64,000 nucleotides of DNA from Angiostrongylus vasorum. Its lineage: Eukaryota > Nematoda > Chromadorea > Rhabditida > Metastrongylidae. Made by a program: the position numbers and the translations under genes. Shown here in pieces: positions 22,430 through 34,974 of the stretch; position 1 is the first letter of the stretch, and the number at the start of each line of letters is the position of its first letter. Location of the stretch: contig JADANN010000130.1 of NCBI GenBank assembly GCA_018806985.1, positions 1 through 64,000 of the forward strand. The letters are read 5' to 3'. The notes beneath the pieces were generated by a model. That model was not told where the DNA came from, did not search any database, and was given only the letters and a program-made list of their open reading frames with translations.

Positions 22430-23900
22430 AAGCGTTGCAAAAAAAATGGAATGGTGAAGAGTGAAACATTCTATGGCACAAGGTGAGACACCATTACACC
22501 TCTGCTCGTGTGCACCGCAGAATATCGGAGACTGTTAAGGAGGAAAATGCTCGGTGTTTTTTTTCTCCTGCGCATCAGCACACCGGTAGAACACAAGCGG
22601 GAATCTATGCAACCCTTTAATGTGGTGAAAGACCTTATCAATATCTTTAGTGCTGAGAGCCTGAATAACTTAAGAAAACAGCAGTTCTTCCCAACACTCT
22701 CATAGTGCTATTGTTCCCTGCTTCTCCACCGTCTAGAAAATATAACCTGCTTCTCAAATCAATGAGCCGCAAGATGTTTCGTTGATGCCTGGCCCGGTGA
22801 AAAAAGCAACTAAGAGAAGGTAGCGCGTTAAAATGCAACACTTTTTCGGTTTTATGTAACCACGAGACCCATATTGACCATTTATGCACAAGTTGAAGAC
22901 TTTTCCTTTCGTAACAAAGTTCTAATAAACGCTCTATCATCTGCTATATCGATTACTCAGAAACACGATGACTAAATGACAAGTTTCTGAACTGATGCAA
23001 CAGCTTCTCCTTCTCGTTTTCAATGTGTTAGGAATCTCATGAAGTGTTGATGTGGTCGTTAGTTGATCAGAGAGATTTTTTTTAGTTTTGTGAGAAAACG
23101 GAGGAACGTACACCTTACTTCGCAACATCATCTGCAACAAAATTCCATCTTTTACGTATTGCAACGGCCGTCAAGACTGGGAATCCCTTCTACAACAATG
23201 TTAAAAGAACAGAAAAGAATTGATAAAGGTCGGTCAATGACCTCACCTATCGCCAAAGTGACAACCATGGTGCGTTCGCTTTGAGAGTTGTTCACGTATT
23301 TTCCCGGAAAGCCAGTAGAACGCAAACTTTTCTTGGAAAAAGAATGGAGTCAAATAAGGAGACTTTATTACGAAGTCCAGAGGCAAATAATGACGAACGT
23401 TTCCGCAAGAAGATGAGAAACTCTGTAGAAAAACAGCCGTTAGTACTTTTTTTCGTGCTTTACAAAACCATATTAATTAGAAGTTAACACGTTACTGTTT
23501 TTCTTAGGTTGAAACACATTTTTTTCGCCATATGTGGCAAATTCTAATGTGGCAATCTGTCATCGTTGCCGTGACTAATAAAAGACTTCTGACATTTACG
23601 AAATAAAGCCACGCTTCTCCCTTGTAGAAAATCTGATGCCCATTAGTTGCGAAACAACGTGGCGCCTGCCCAGGTAGCGGACAAAGGGTTTGGTTAATTA
23701 TGGACCAAAGGCGATCATTGCTCCTCTGGGAAGCAGGTGGAATGCATACATGCGTAGATGTGTTCACGTCCGTGCGGATTGTAGGATTCAAGTCGGTACC
23801 GCCAAAGGTCTGCAAGCAGCGAATTAAGAAGTATGAGAGGCGGTTAGGACAAGCCTCCAGCAAATAAATTCCTTGTCTAATCTGGAAGAGACTGGTAAGT
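22430..23900 (+). repeat. Long duplicated block, copy A
   Basis: Collinear with 38030-39510 and in part with 59740-60400. Anchors: GAGTGAAACATTCTA, TCGTGTGCACCGCAGAATATCGG, GATGCAACAGCTTCTCCTTCTCGTTTTCAA, GAAACAACGTGGCGCC and AGGTAGCGGA. The minus frame 23863-23504 (ending around GHQIFYKGEAWLYFV) is only partly preserved in the second copy. I do not call a gene, though an unrecognised minus-strand exon is possible. Confidence 0.6.
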
Positions 23901-24175
23901 TACCTTTGAGTAGGCTCGACCTCTATCACTCAGTGCTTAGAAACCTAAACGTGGTTATCAAACGCTAGACGCGGTTAAATAGACGGCGCTCGTTTCCTTA
24001 ACTTCTAAAAGGCGTTCGACACGGCATCGTTGAGCATGAAAAGCAACTTAGAGGATGCTAAAATCTCAGGGCCACTTTAAGCAAACTAAGTGGCTAAAGA
24101 ATGATTAAGCGATAAATCAATCGCCTAGTCATTTTTTACCACAATTACCAATACCAGTCATGGTAACTTACAACT

Positions 24176-24721
24176 GTCGAAGGTCCGTTCTCAGCGCTGG
24201 ACATGGAAGTTTCCCAGTGGAGAGTTCAATGACGAAATAATCCACATCACAGTAAATCGAAAAGGTTTCGCCTAACCGATGCCGCTGTGGCTCCAAAATT
24301 CTAAGCAGGATCTGACCATCGCCTTCTTCATGCAACGATTTCATTTCTCGCGGAAAGGAAAAAAAAACTGCTAAATTCAAAAAACGGAGTATTAAAACTA
24401 CCATAAACTGGGATTTATTCAGTTCGCTAATCTGGTGTTGGGAAGATGTCGTTGTCGATAACATCGACGAGAAATTACAATTGGCTCATTCAATAGCTTC
24501 ACGTTAGCGCTATGAAAGCTGAGAGTTCGAAAGTCAACAAGAGGTCCGTGCCCAGAAGGTATCCAGCCGATATGCCAGCGTGGAATCGCACGAGCTGCAG
24601 GCAACCGCCAACTAACGTCCGAACTAGCAGAACAATAGGGACTGGCGATAGAACTAGATGTTAAAGCGAGAAGACCACCATTTATGGTTGAAGCTGCAGA
24701 GGCTGGAAAAAGCGTTCGCAA
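24176..24721 (-). CDS. Candidate minus-strand exons of an unrecognised gene
   Basis: Two neighbouring open stretches on the minus strand look exon-like. The upstream one (24721-24419) reads LPAARAIPRWHIGWIPSG. The downstream one (about 24344-24176) reads LHEEGDGQILLRILEPQRH then ETFSIYCDVDYFVIELSTG. It begins after a TTTCCGCGAG that could serve as an acceptor and ends at CGACAGTT before GTAAGT, a good donor. The segment is homologous to 39750-39940, where indels break the frame. I do not recognise the protein family and see no signal peptide. It may equally be non-coding duplicated DNA. Strand and exon ends are inferred. Confidence 0.25.
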
Positions 24722-24859
24722 AGCCCATCGAAGCTTTCGCCAATTAGAAAACCGAGATAGTCTCAGTCGAATGGCTAAACGGAAGAATTACAGCTTTCAG
24801 AAAGCAATGGAGAAAGTTATTTACGATTACTTCTCAAATGTCTTCGATAGCCACGTCCC

Positions 24860-25060
24860 CATTCTCCGCATTATTGTGGCTCTACCTGACAAATTGTCAA
24901 AAATTGTAGATCGTGCTCCGCACTTATCTAGATCAGCAAAAAAAAAGGCATTAAATCTGGAGTTTTGAACTCACCGATTGCATTACAATATGGATAGAAA
25001 TGTCTGAGCTTCTTTATGACAGCTGCAGGCCAGGAGTTCGAGTAGGTGCAGTAGAAGAAT
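24860..25060 (+). repeat. SINE1 3' fragment at start of unit B
   Basis: CGCATTATTGTGGCTCTACC, TGACAAATTGTC and CACTTATCTAGATCAGC, then AAAAAAAAGGC, match the same-position fragments at 43630-43715 and 53200-53290. Confidence 0.6.
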
Positions 25061-25910
25061 AGGTGAAAGCGATGACAACTAAGACAAGGCCGGTAACAGT
25101 GAAGGTATTAGTGATCGTTAAAGAAAAATTTAGTAGCTTTTGTTGCTTTTATAAGGATAGTTAGTATTTAAAAGACTAAACAACGAAAACTAGTAATAAT
25201 CCGCTCCTTCAAATCTATTTTTTAGAACTGCTTCTCTTTTTTCTTCTGCTGCATAAATTCATAATCTTGGCATCAAAATCTCATCTCATCTTAACTCGAA
25301 ATTAAAATCTCAAAGATTATGAGGAAAAGAGCTATATTAGGGGCCTCAGGTTTCGTTTTGAGCCCCCAAGAATGCTTCACTTTGTCGGGGTTGACAATGC
25401 ACCGCGATGAGGAAGAAAGTTGAACGCTGTGATGGAAGCGAAGGAGATGACGCTGGGCTGTGGCTTCCTTGGCAAGCTTTTTGATCCTTTCAAGTTTCTG
25501 ATGAAGTTGGGTGTTTAAAGGAGGCTGTCAATTAGTCGCAGTTTCTCCTCGATCTGCAGACAAAATAAAACTTGTTCTTGCCCACCATAGATGTTGAATC
25601 CACACTGCGTTTTTGTAACAGCCACAGAATCATCACTGGTTCACTCTTTTATTTCACGATTTTTGGAAAAATGGTTACCTGGAAAGTTCGAGAAGTTGTA
25701 GCAAGCGGTCAATTCAAACGTTTTTTAAAGTCTTTCTGTTGCTTCGAACCTAAAACGGCGTTTGAAGGGAAATATTACTTTATCCTGTTGGAAAGTGAAC
25801 TGCGCAGAACAACATCCAGTGGGATCCCAATGTTTCTGTTAGTGAATGACAGCAGAACTCGTTCTACAGTTTATAACAATGCGTTCTAGCACACGAATGA
25901 TTGAAATCAG
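25060..25910 (+). repeat. Duplication-unit block a and following, copy B
   Basis: Homologous to 11270-12330. The open frame at 25572-25889 (TWKVREVVASGQFKRFLKS) overlaps a segment whose counterparts at 12070, 54170 and 61985 do not stay open, so I treat it as chance. Confidence 0.55.
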
Positions 25911-26642
25911 ATTTTGAGGAACTTTTTAATTGCTGGTGCACTTTAAGCGAATCGAAATTCTTCCACGAGTTGAATTATTGCATTGCTCGAAGTTGCGTGT
26001 GAAGGTGAAGGTACCATTCAGTCAACGATTTCTCGACTTTGGGAAAATCGAAAGCACTGTTATCGCCATCAGCTTTTTAATGAGAATTTTGTGAATGCTG
26101 AATAAAACTGAGCAAGTAGTTCCATGATGTGGTATTTCGTTGTCGATCAAACGAATTGCTGAGTAACGATCAGTTCCGCTACTGCATTCCCCTTGCACTT
26201 TCAAAACGACACCTCATGTAGTCGGAGAATCCAATCCAATAGAGAAAAAACCACGGCTACTAACATTTCAGTTGAAGGTGCTAGTGCTTGAAATCTCTTC
26301 AGAATCCTTTCGGCATTCAAAAGATCATTTCAATTAAAGAGATACCGGGCACATTAGCATTTTAATCCTTTTACTAACAATAAACATCTTTGCTTAAGTA
26401 CTCAGAACTACTTTAAGTGGGGTTGCCTCTAGCGATAGCTATAGCATTCTATAAGGATTTTATTACGACGGTACTAACGGAGAAAACCCGATTTAAATTT
26501 TGTCGGCATCAACGAGCCAAAGAAATTCCGTTTTTCCTAGCAGAAATAGGCTGTAAACCCTGAAGTTGGAAACATTTCGAAAAGTGACCATTAATTTTCG
26601 GCACGATAGGACGATCACTGTGGATTATCGATGCGGATCGAT

Positions 26643-26682
26643 CCGGCTCTGAAGAATACGAATACGTCGAAAAGCTAGCCGA
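26643..26682 (+). ncRNA. Decayed hammerhead-like motif
   Basis: CCGGCT, CTGAAGA, ATACGAATACGTC, GAAAAGCT, AGCCGA. Stem I halves remain complementary over five bases. Stem II has one mismatch. A near-identical copy is at 63006. Confidence 0.5.
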
Positions 26683-27849
26683 ATAAATCTTTTCGTCAAC
26701 TGGGTGTTTACTTGGTAATCGAAGAAGTTAGTGACGAATACGTTTGCCACTGCTCCGTTCATAAAAGAACCTAGCATGGGTGACCTTGCTACGTTGCCCA
26801 TACTGAAGCGGGTTTTCGAATACCTTTGCAAAGAATTTCTTCATTGAACCACTTCGAAAACAACAAAATATAGAATAGGTTCATGTCTACATAAGAATAG
26901 CAGAGGTTGTCTCATCGTTCTACGAAACTGTTTCACCAAAAGTTTCGGTATGGTACAGGTATAGCTCAAAAAACCACTTCAGTAGAAACTCTGTGGAAGG
27001 ACACATAAGTGAAAAATCTGAAATCATTCCGCTCATGATCTTTGATGAAATAGCTTTCTACTACGGTAAAACATTGTTGCTTATCCTAACGCTGAGGTTA
27101 TGTCTTTTTGTTGTTTAGCAAATTTAAGGCGTGGGAACAACCAGCTGCGAAGTAAACCCGTGAAGTATTTCTCTGTGAGAACGATGCCTGTAAACATTCA
27201 TATCAGGGTTCTGCAGTGATGAAGTTCAGACGAACGTACTGGTTACTTTTTTCAAATCAAATCAAATTCTTCAGGAATTACTAAAGGACGCTACTAGGGA
27301 GTAAATACGGACTTTTCTCGGCTATTTAATGTCGACAATTTTAATTGAGATTTTCCTGATTAAAAGCGTTCGTAATAAAAGCCTTATGCAGAGTCGTGGC
27401 CTTCCGGAAAGGAATGCTGAATGAAAAAAATTGTTAACGTATTTCAAGGGATGCGCAAAGCAGGAAGAGTGCAGAAACCGGTACTGTGGTGTTTCTTATT
27501 CCGAAAGGGAACAAAGTGGCCATCTTCGCTATTTTCCGTTCCACTGAGCTGGCAGCTTGAATGCTTAAATATCTCTAGAGAGATTTCTACAACTCCCACA
27601 ACCCTCAGGCAAAAATGTGGCAAATGTAACGTTTCTTCTTCACCGGCTTAGATTCTCCGACAAGGTACGGTGTCATATTGGAACCAGAAGTGGAATACTG
27701 TAGCGAAATTGTTCGTTTCTCAGCGATTCAGTTGAAACGACACGGAGCTGCATATTCAGTTTCGCTCATCTTTAATAAAATTCTCACAAAAATTCTTATG
27801 GCGCTGACGGTGCTTTCGATTTTTCACCGGCGAAACAGAAAAGACAGAA

Positions 27850-28015
27850 AAAGAAAAGATAGAACTAGCTGAGAGATAGGCGAGACGAAGGACTCGCATG
27901 AAGTGATGGTGAGCGCGTTACTCCCCGGAAAGAACAATAACTCATTCGTTCCCCACCGCAGACACCTGCAGTTCGGAGTTTTGCAAATATCTCAGCATGA
28001 TAGAAAAGATAGAAT
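27850..28015 (+). repeat. SINE1 fragment
   Basis: AGCTGAGAGATAGGCGAGAC, GTGAGCGCGTTACTCCCC, CGTTCCCCACCGCAGACACC and GTTTTGCAAATATCTCAGCA. The 3' end is missing. The flanking AAAGATAGAA(C/T)T occurs at both edges (27857 and 28003), suggesting a duplicated target or internal repeat. Confidence 0.65.
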
Positions 28016-28389
28016 TTATTACATTCGCGAAGTCGGAGACACGCTTCAATACTGATACAGAGTGGCATTTTCAGCTTCACTCGCTGCTTCGATCACTGCA
28101 GTAATGCGACTCGTATTGCGGAAGAAATATTTTCAATTGCTGTCCCCGAAAAATCGTTTAAGGTGAAGCTGCCAAAAAACAGTTCCTCGAAATCCGACGT
28201 TAACCATGCTCATACGGTGGCGGTGATGCTGATCATCATGAGAACTGTGCTAGTACGTTCCCACTCCTGTCTCACCAAGCCTCTCATCTTTCCAGATGCG
28301 AAAAATTGACACTGTCTTCTATGGGAAAAAAGCCACTCTCTGCATTCTAAGTGGGAACGCTCTCAGCCGACTATCACAGGATTTCAGGG

Positions 28390-29640
28390 AGAATCCACTC
28401 GATAAGCGTTCTACGATTTTCATGAAGGAGCGAAACCCTGAAGCTGTAGCCGAAACCACGCGTAAGGGTTGGAAGACCTTAGTGGATGATGGATGCGAGA
28501 AAACGAATTGAATATGACGTGCACTGGGATCAGCACAGCAGGTGTGATAGACGGGTCGTGGAATAAGAAAAGGAAAATTTTGATTTGCTTGAGGCACAGC
28601 CGTGACTAAACGGCTCATCAAAATACGATATCATTCCTGCGCATACCCACGCCGCATTTTATGCGAAACTGTAGAACGAGCTGCACTCTCATCACATCCA
28701 CGAAAGTTTTGGAGCCGCTATGAAAGCAATACTGCACAGTTCTTTTTCCAGTAAGGTTCAGCAGTATTTCCCTTGAAGTTCCGTTTTGGGTAAAATTCTT
28801 GAAGTAACTCAAAAGTCTAGAATACGGAATAATTCGTATAGGCTACTTACAGTAAGAAAGCAGTCTTACAAATCTTCAAGGTGACGTTTTTCAAAAAATT
28901 GCAGAAATAGATGAGTCAGTCATGATTATGCAGTCGCTCCTCAAGTGCAGTGTAGCTTCACCGTATAAAGTGCACAGGAAAGGAATCAGTAATGATTCTA
29001 CAGCCGTTACATAAGTGCAGTGCGGCTTCGACGTGTAAAGTGCACAGGAACAAATTTTATTTTCTGTTCAGATCGCGGAGAAATTGCAAGGAATTGGCCG
29101 CATTTTGTAAACATCCAGCTTTATTAGAAACTTGGAAGCTTTAAAGTGGTGACTAAGGAAGCCATTGCACAGCTGCACAGCGATACCTCATTCGCCTTCT
29201 ATGGAACGTCCTATTTCTTCTCTCGTCTCGATGAATTGGTAGTTCAACAAAAGTGAAGTAATTTTTGTGTTTTAAAAAGTGGACCTCGAGTTTTAATGTT
29301 GTTATTTCGTCTGTAATCAATTTTCGCATGGCTTCTTTCTTCCCTTGTTCACAGTGATGGGTTTTCTTGGTTCATCTTATTCTCCCCCTTACTGAATCCT
29401 TCACTGGAATTACGTAGATATTCTTGTTTTGCCTATCAATCGACCATTTCATCAACAAAGCAGGTTTTTAGCCGAACTAAGTGAGAGAGGCTAATGGGAT
29501 CTCAAGCGGTTAACGACGGCTATTTCCGCTGCTTAGAAATACGCTGCTACGTACGTTTTGCACCGAATGTTGTGCTTCGTTTTTCTCGCTCGATATCTTC
29601 TTGGACAGACTTTTTTTTAAACTGCTCTCATAAACGACGG
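28390..29640 (+). repeat. Block upstream of the intact secreted gene, unit B
   Basis: Counterpart of 16960-18100. It holds the conserved stretch at about 29340-29480 (CAGTGATGGG.TTTTCTTGG, CTTCACTGGAATTACG). Promoter function is possible but no element is certain. Confidence 0.45.
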
Positions 29641-30088
29641 CGTTTCTCTCGATTCTGAATTCCTTCATTCGTGGAAAAGCCAGGATTTTTATGCCGCTGT
29701 AGCGCAAATGAGATGGTGGAAACACAATAAAGGCGTGGCACCTGGAGAATTGGCGTATTCGTTGAAATTCTTTATAGCGGTCGCATTAACGCACGTCGTT
29801 CATATTCAACGTTCGACATTCATTGCAAAAGCCTGCTGCTTCCTTCTGATGGTAGGATATCACATAAATGGCTCTCCAACGAATTTCCCCCGGAATTCAA
29901 AAAGTGTGAGACTCCTAAAACTGGGCAAAGTCAAGGACCGGTAGAAAACGCCTTTCACGCTAACATCACTGTTGTACAAGTGCTGAGTTCGAATAACTTG
30001 CTGCCTTATGAACGATCTGATGCAGAGAATGTATTCTTCGCTTTTCAATCGTCTTTACAGTAATTGCTTAGAATTTTAGGAACCAAAG

Positions 30089-33000
30089 ATGCGTAGTCCT
30101 ACTAACGTGGTGAGTCTTCCGACACTTCTGCTTGTGCTTCTAACCGCAGTCTCGACAGTGGTCGGATGTGGAGTGATGCCACCAGGCCAATGTAATGAGT
30201 ACAAGATTGTTGTGCTCGTACAAATAATTCAAATAATTGCAATTTTAAACACAGAGTTTCGTAACCTAACAAAAGTGAAAAAATTTAGAACATCACAGTA
30301 ACTGAAAGCTTTCGTAATACGAAGTTTTTGATGACAACGCTAGGAATTCTAAATAACAGAAGGGGAAGGAAAGAAAAAGTCACAAGAAATATTTTTTTCA
30401 GAACGCTCCCTGAAATTTCGGATATTTAGTCGCCTCAAAATGATTATGCATTCAATCATTATTACTCTTTCGTTAAGTATTATTACAACGGTGAATTACT
30501 ACTTTGCTTTTTACCAACAAAAGCTACGAAATTTCCTTACAGCAAGCACTAGAAACTTCAACATCACCGGCTTTAACGTGCCAGTGGCCATGGTTTTCAG
30601 TGGAATGGCCAACAACCAAGCCCAAGCTCCTGGCATTGCGACTAGCGCGGAGGGAGCTCAAGCATTTGTACAACGAATTATAATGCAAGCAGTGAGTTAA
30701 CAGTTCTTAGAGTTGTAAGCTTTCTGTCGTTTCTCGATTGGCAGGAAAGTGAATTTTTTCACATTTTGTCATATTTTTAGTTTCGACACTCTTTGCTTGG
30801 CTCGACAAAAACTGATTGAAGACGCTTTCCATGTAAACTCTCTCAACAAATGAAAACCGTTTTTCTTCAGGTCTTGGAAGTTCTCGAACGGCAAGGTCGT
30901 GGCGCTGGCCTTCCTGACGCCATTATCGGAATCATTTTAGGTCAACTTACTGTTCGGACTACCTATACTCCACTGGAATGCCCTAACATACTTGTAAACC
31001 CAACGAATCCCTATGAGTGAGTCTACAGCATCTCGTGTTTGTAAAGCAGATCTCGTGCACAAATCTTCGCTTGACTAAGAAAACCTTCAAAACAGTTTAT
31101 GGTTCCGTTCGTTATATTTTTCCAGCCCTGAAGGCCAACCCGATTATAAGCACAGCGTAAACCTTCAATTTCTTGAGCAATTATTCACGAATAACAAAAT
31201 TAACAACAGTTAATAGCGAATGTGGAAAGAATACTAAATGAGAGGAAATTACACGCTTTTTTGCGAACAATTTGGAGCGTCTATACAGAAATGAAACCGG
31301 TGAACATTTTTGATAGCCCCTTTTTTTAAAATAGAAACCATTGAGAGATGAAAGAGAACTAAGGGAGAACAGAAGCAGAAGTGGTAGATGAGGATGGCAA
31401 TGTCTTCTGAAGGCAGTCTACGTGCCGTTACTCAAGCAAAAGAGCAAAATTTGACATTTTCAGACGTTCTTCTGCAAAGTGTATGTTCACCTGGCTTCTC
31501 GTCACATTATCTTAGTTATTTAGAGAAGATATTTATTTTCTTGCATTTTAAAGAGAAATCATGAGAATTGCAGCTCCGCGTGAAGCTTTTGTGAAGTGCA
31601 TATTTCTTCCGAAGCATTTGACGTTCCGCCCTACTTTCCATTTAGGGTCTACCACTTTTTTTTCCATTTCATTTTATTATGTGAAATACCAGCACGACGA
31701 TGTTGAGATATTTGTAAATCTCGGAATCCCGAGTGAGCATGGAATTCGTGATAATCCTTTCCGGAGTCTTATGTCTCACTCATTGCACCACCGAGGCTCT
31801 TGTTTTGCATTTCTATCACCCAGTTTTATCATCATCATTGCACTTCCATAGCTTCAGCTTAATTGTGTTCGATGCCGATTTGTGCTCTGTAGTTGATTTC
31901 AGATGGATATTAACTTCTGATAGCACTGTTAGGGTAGGAAGAAACGTGCTGAGAGAAGGAGTAAGAAAAGGCTCTGCAGTGCAGCTGGTAACACGTGAGT
32001 CCTCAGGAAGGGTAATCGAGAATTTGAACCTCATTGAAGCTCACCTAAGTTCCAAATTTTTCAAAATCCTGCTAACATGCAAAACACGACAGAACTATAG
32101 CCGACATTTTGGCAGTATCGATTTCTTCGGAGCCTGGAAGGGTCTAGTGGTACGTAATTTACAAGCCCAGACGCTTCAATAACACAAAACAGAAAGGCAA
32201 AAAGCCTGAAGGGTAACAACATAGTGAACAGATTCCCTAAGAACCCACCGTTTTAACGCGCCTTCTAGTGGGGATGAACAGCTGTTGGTTGTATAGTTGA
32301 CGACTGCACCACGCTCACCTCCGCCCACATCAAAAGTCGATTCCAAGATACGGAGCAAGTTCACGTGTGATCTCTGGGCGTTCTTTTTTGGTACTCCACT
32401 CTCTCACGAACACCCAAATGTTGCTAGAACGTCTAGCGAACGCGTCTCCTAACAACGCAGGCGTTACTGAGTTCGTCGACTTTACCGCGCTTTACACCAA
32501 AATATCGAATAACTCGCAGTGCTAACCGTCCTCGAAAATCTTGTGGAATACGAAGGTGGAATAAATATATATAGCTTGTCTATCCAGTAAGCCATGGCTC
32601 TCTCAAAAGTGTACCTAAACTGCTCGATTTTCAGATGCTCTGGGTAATATTGCACGCAAGTGAAATGGGTTTGCAATTGGACAGCGGCTAGCAGCAAGTC
32701 CTTCCACTGTGTTAATGTCTAAAATAAAAGCCCCATTTCCAGTCTCGGGCTGGTACTCTACTGTAAATGTATAGGTGATTGTTTTACCATTTTCTCCACT
32801 CAGAAGGAGATAAGCAAATGCTTCGTGTTATTCAACGAACCGTCTGAGTACATTAAAGTCACCTTGGACAAACCGAAAGGAAATTGGCTTCCGTTTCTTA
32901 AAGTTCAAATTGCTTCAGCAAATAGCGATGAGATCAAAATGTGGTGCGGAAAACCAAGTAATGGAAACACCCTAGTTCCTTTCTTCTGCTCCCCCCTTTA

Positions 33001-34622
33001 CGCACGGAGAGGGCGCTTGTAGGGAAACGTGTTCCAAACAGCCACATCTGTGTTCACAAATAGGGAACTAAAGGAAGAATCGCGAGAGTGGGGTTTCAGA
33101 CAATTGCCATCTCCAATGGCAACGAAATAACAACCCATGAGATAAGCTTAGAAGGAAAGCGGAGCTCCGAAATGAGTTGTTTGGCCGAAATCAAATCTCG
33201 TTTATCTCGCCTTTTAGAGGTGCAATAAGTGTAACTATAAATCTGTGCTTAAGAAATGCAGATCAAGAGAAGTCGGCAGCGATTATTAGGAAGTCACCGG
33301 ATAGTTTTTGCAGTCAATTAGTTGGTAACCGCCCGTACCACTGTCTCTGTGAAACACAGAATTGTATATTTTTCCCTTCTATCAGGGACAGTTGCTGCAT
33401 ATGTTCAGGTGCGATATAGCTGATCTGTTGTACTACTTGCAGGGATTGTATAAAAAGAGCACCGAGTTGGTTACATACTAGGGACGCATGGGATGCAAAG
33501 GCATGGCGGAAGCAATTTTGCTACAAGAGTTATTGTCGTCGTGCAGTATGCCAAGACTCCAATGCGCAAACTTGCAGAGGTTTTTTGGAAATTGCCGAGA
33601 ATCTAAAAATAAAAAGTGAGAAGTATTCCAAGAGATCACATGTGTTCTAGCTCCGCACGTCAGAGCAGGTTTCTAATGTGAGGTGGAGCAGTCACGCACA
33701 GCATGCAACTCTAAGCGGCTGTTTTTCCCCAGTAGAAGGCGCGTAAAAAAGGTGGGTTTTTCGGAAACCTTTTGAGCGTTTTGTGGCCGTTCAGGTTTTC
33801 ATCTTTGTCATTGATACCTTTGGGCCAGTAAATTTCTTATAAACAGACTCTTCCAAGCTCTAGGGAAGCGATATTTTCGAAACGTCAGCTACCGTTGTGT
33901 TCTCTGTGTGCTTTGTACGGAACTAAACGTGGGTTCTGTAGCAACCTCACGATTATTGGAAAAGAAAACGCGACACTTGTGAACCAATGGCAATATTAAG
34001 GGAAACTAGATTCTTGAAATTATCTTACCATCATTATGGTTGTGCCTGGTTAGTTTGCAAAACCGTTTTTCATGTGTCCATCTCATACAGTAACCTAAAA
34101 GACACTGCTATGTTTCATTGCATTTATTGGGGTTGAGTAATAGAGTTCTAGATAAGCATAAAAACCACTGATAAGAGAAAATTTCGCTACTCATTTCAGC
34201 AAGGCTCACTTTTAAAAAAACTTTTGCCGTTGATGAAATCTCAACACATTCGGTTACATTCAAGCATCCTTTGTTACGTTAGTTAACACCGATTGCCATT
34301 TTGAATGCGAACAATCATTTACTTACAGAGGTTTCTTTCAGTTATGATGGGTGAAATCTACTGCATTATTGTTGGCAACACGGTGACCGCCACATGCAGT
34401 GCAACAATGCAGGGTCAGATGTGCAAGCCAAGCGATGGCACTAATGTCATGCCTATTCCAAACCAACACTTGTCAATTGGAGGAACTCTCACGACCACAA
34501 ACGTCATCATGGCGAATTGGTCGAGAGAGATGTGGCAAAGTGTGGTGGACAGAGTGGTGCGAACCTTGGCATCTGGTCCATTTGGAGAGAACTTCATCTC
34601 GGCATCTGCCACTGTCACCTAA
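30089..34622 (+). CDS. Secreted nematode-type protein of unknown function (intact copy B, 5 putative exons)
   Basis: Putative exons are 30089-30191, 30543-30691, 30871-31016, 31126-31156 and 34329-34622. They join in frame to about 240 residues. Exon 1 encodes a signal peptide (LPTLLLVLLTAVSTVVG) followed by CGVMPPGQ. Exon 2 carries STRNFNITGFNVPVAMVFSG and ends GAQAFVQRIIMQA. Exon 3 carries EVLERQGRGAGLPDAIIG and GQLTVRTTYTPLECPN. The last exon carries CIIVGNTVTATCSAT, a tail with TTTNVIMANWSREMWQSVV and ASGPFGENFISASATVT, then a stop. Splice sites are GTAATG, GTGAGT, GTGAGT and GTAAAC donors with pyrimidine-rich AG acceptors. GAATTTTAG just before the ATG could be a spliced-leader acceptor. 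Exon 4 and the start of exon 5 (34329 or 34342) are the weakest calls. The last intron (3.2 kb) contains a SINE1 and a PLE. The layout recalls a nematode-specific secreted family of unknown function; I give no name or role. Confidence 0.65.
31845..32035 (+). repeat. SINE1 copy in last intron of the intact gene
   Basis: CTTCAGCTTAATTGTGTTCGATGC, GATAGCACTGTTAGGGTA and CAGGAAGGGTAATCGAGAATTTG. Partner of the copy at 19910. Confidence 0.6.
32040..33990 (+). mobile_element. Penelope-like element, copy 5 (in intron; inverted 3' end plus RT/EN body)
   Basis: The left 350 bp is PLE 3'-end sequence in minus orientation, including a decayed hammerhead at 32097-32134. At about 32385-32400 it switches to plus-strand RT (CACGAACACCCAAATGTTGC, CTAACAACGCAGGCGTTACT), then the thumb region (FNEPSEYIKVTLDKPKGNWLP at 32830, split here by a frameshift upstream), the linker (33177-33419, CETQNCIFFPSIRD), the endonuclease relic and a plus-orientation 3' end with a hammerhead remnant. 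The catalytic-motif region at 32750 reads as a degraded CRYVDD block. It lies entirely inside the last intron of the secreted gene and on the same strand. It is non-functional. Confidence 0.75.
33855..33892 (+). ncRNA. Decayed hammerhead-like motif, PLE copy 5 end
   Basis: AAGCT, CTAGGGA, AGCGATATTTTC, GAAACGTC, AGCTACC. The 3' half with GUC and AGCT is intact. CTGA has mutated to CTAG. Confidence 0.45.
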
Positions 34623-34974
34623 TACACGAACTGAACTGTGATGCGTTTGAGATGAACATTTCTATTCAAGCGATATTTGTCGTTACGTTAAGTGGGCAAT
34701 AAAATGGCAAATAACAAGTCCGCTAGTTAGTCGGAGTAATGCAGGACGTTCCACCAAAGTGTAGAATGTGACGAATTTGAATGTATTGTTTCCATTAGAG
34801 AGTCACTAAGAAATTTGCAAAAGGAGAATTACAGGACGAGATTTTTTTTCGCTTTAAACTAACGAAGACGCTTTAATCATTGATTTACTTGTTCAAAAAG
34901 AAACTTGTGGTGGTAGGATTAGAAAATATGAGGCAGTAAAAAAAGTATCCTGAGGTATTCTCATGTTGCGTGCT

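Larger units (their letters stand above)
25910..28390 (+). repeat. Single copy of the 2.2-kb segment, unit B
   Basis: Homologous to both tandem copies of unit A and to unit E (62.3 kb onward). It contains a hammerhead remnant (26643), an inserted SINE1 (27850-28010) and a SINE2 relic (28200-28330). A near repeat of the 27160-27600 part reappears almost base for base at 63510-63960, so units B and E are closely related there. Confidence 0.65.
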
